Positions 5,783 through 5,900 of a stretch of 5,900 nt of DNA are shown in pieces; within the stretch, counting starts at the first letter, position 1, and the number at the start of each line of letters is the position of its first letter. The notes beneath the pieces are model-generated. The model saw only the letters and a program-made list of their open reading frames with translations, did not search any database and was not told where the DNA came from. Origin of the DNA: Microbacteriaceae bacterium (GTDB taxonomy: Bacteria; Actinomycetota; Actinomycetes; Actinomycetales; Microbacteriaceae); assembly GCA_947447385.1 (NCBI GenBank), contig CANFKN010000085.1:1-5900 (forward strand). Reading direction: 5' to 3'. A program made the translations under genes and the position numbers.

Positions 5783-5900
5783 TAGTGACCGGCGGCATCC
5801 CAGCTAGAGCCGATGCCGATCTGAACCTCAAGTGGCACCGAAAGTTCGACAACGTTCGACATGTTTTCGATGACCAGAGCCTTCAGGGTGTCTAGCTCGC
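5782..5900 (-). CDS. polA: DNA polymerase I, C-terminal end (5' part beyond the window)
   Basis: Only the last 38 codons and the TAA stop (5782-5784) are visible. Translated on the minus strand they begin ELDTLKALVIENMSN and end SVPLEVQIGIGSSWDAAGH. The VPL-x-V-x-x-G-x-G-x-W-x-x-AxH ending is the hallmark C-terminus of bacterial Pol I, and the SSWDAAGH form resembles actinobacterial PolA (RSWDAAAH in mycobacteria). Pol I fills the gaps left by UvrABC excision and removes RNA primers. The catalytic palm and fingers motifs lie outside the window, so activity and any loss of the 3'-5' exonuclease site cannot be judged. Location upstream of rpsA is the usual actinobacterial neighbourhood. Its stop overlaps the ptsH start by one base. 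Confidence 0.92.
   Translation of the reverse strand, partial: ELDTLKALVIENMSNVVELSVPLEVQIGIGSSWDAAGH

Noticed and set aside
5845..5861. GTTCGAC repeated twice in the polA end, resembling SOS-box half sites
   Set aside because: The copies are direct rather than inverted repeats, sit inside polA coding sequence, and are not near a promoter.
1..5900. tRNA or rRNA genes, CRISPR arrays, insertion sequences, phage or toxin-antitoxin genes
   Set aside because: None was seen; over 95 percent of the window is coding sequence of conserved housekeeping genes on one strand.

Overview
The window holds six collinear genes, all on the minus strand, so transcription runs from high to low coordinates: polA (last 38 codons only), ptsH/HPr, rpsA, coaE, uvrB and uvrA (first 326 codons only). 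Base composition looks close to balanced by eye, which is low for Actinobacteria. Even so, the order polA-rpsA-coaE-uvrB-uvrA, the four-S1-domain RpsA, the CPN-x-H form of the UvrA zinc module and the PolA C-terminus are all actinobacterial. A medium-GC, streamlined actinobacterium such as a freshwater Microbacteriaceae (Luna cluster: Rhodoluna/Aquiluna-like) is my inference; no rRNA or other taxonomic marker is present.

Region by region, in transcription order. Positions 5900-5782 hold the 3' end of polA. ptsH (5782-5525) starts inside the polA stop codon (TAATG). A 97-base gap (5428-5524) carries a possible promoter and the rpsA leader, which has no Shine-Dalgarno sequence but has two copies of an 8-base repeat just before the start codon. 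rpsA (5427-3949) is followed by a very strong intrinsic terminator with a UUCG tetraloop (3873-3909). The rest of that 187-base gap (3762-3872) contains GC-rich segments that can pair in mutually exclusive ways, then a TAGGCT -10-like box six bases before the coaE ATG, which suggests a leaderless transcript. coaE, uvrB and uvrA are packed end to end: coaE/uvrB share one base (TAGTG) and uvrB/uvrA abut (TAA then ATG), so they look like one translationally coupled operon.

Functionally, the window combines DNA repair (Pol I fills the gap after UvrABC excision; UvrA and UvrB recognise the damage), translation (ribosomal protein S1), the last step of CoA synthesis (CoaE) and a sugar-PTS phosphocarrier (HPr). 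There are no tRNA or rRNA genes, CRISPR arrays, insertion sequences or phage genes. I see no new biological system: this is conserved housekeeping DNA. The points most worth a second look are the non-coding segments around rpsA, the HPr gene inserted between polA and rpsA, and the unusual leucine codon choice of rpsA.
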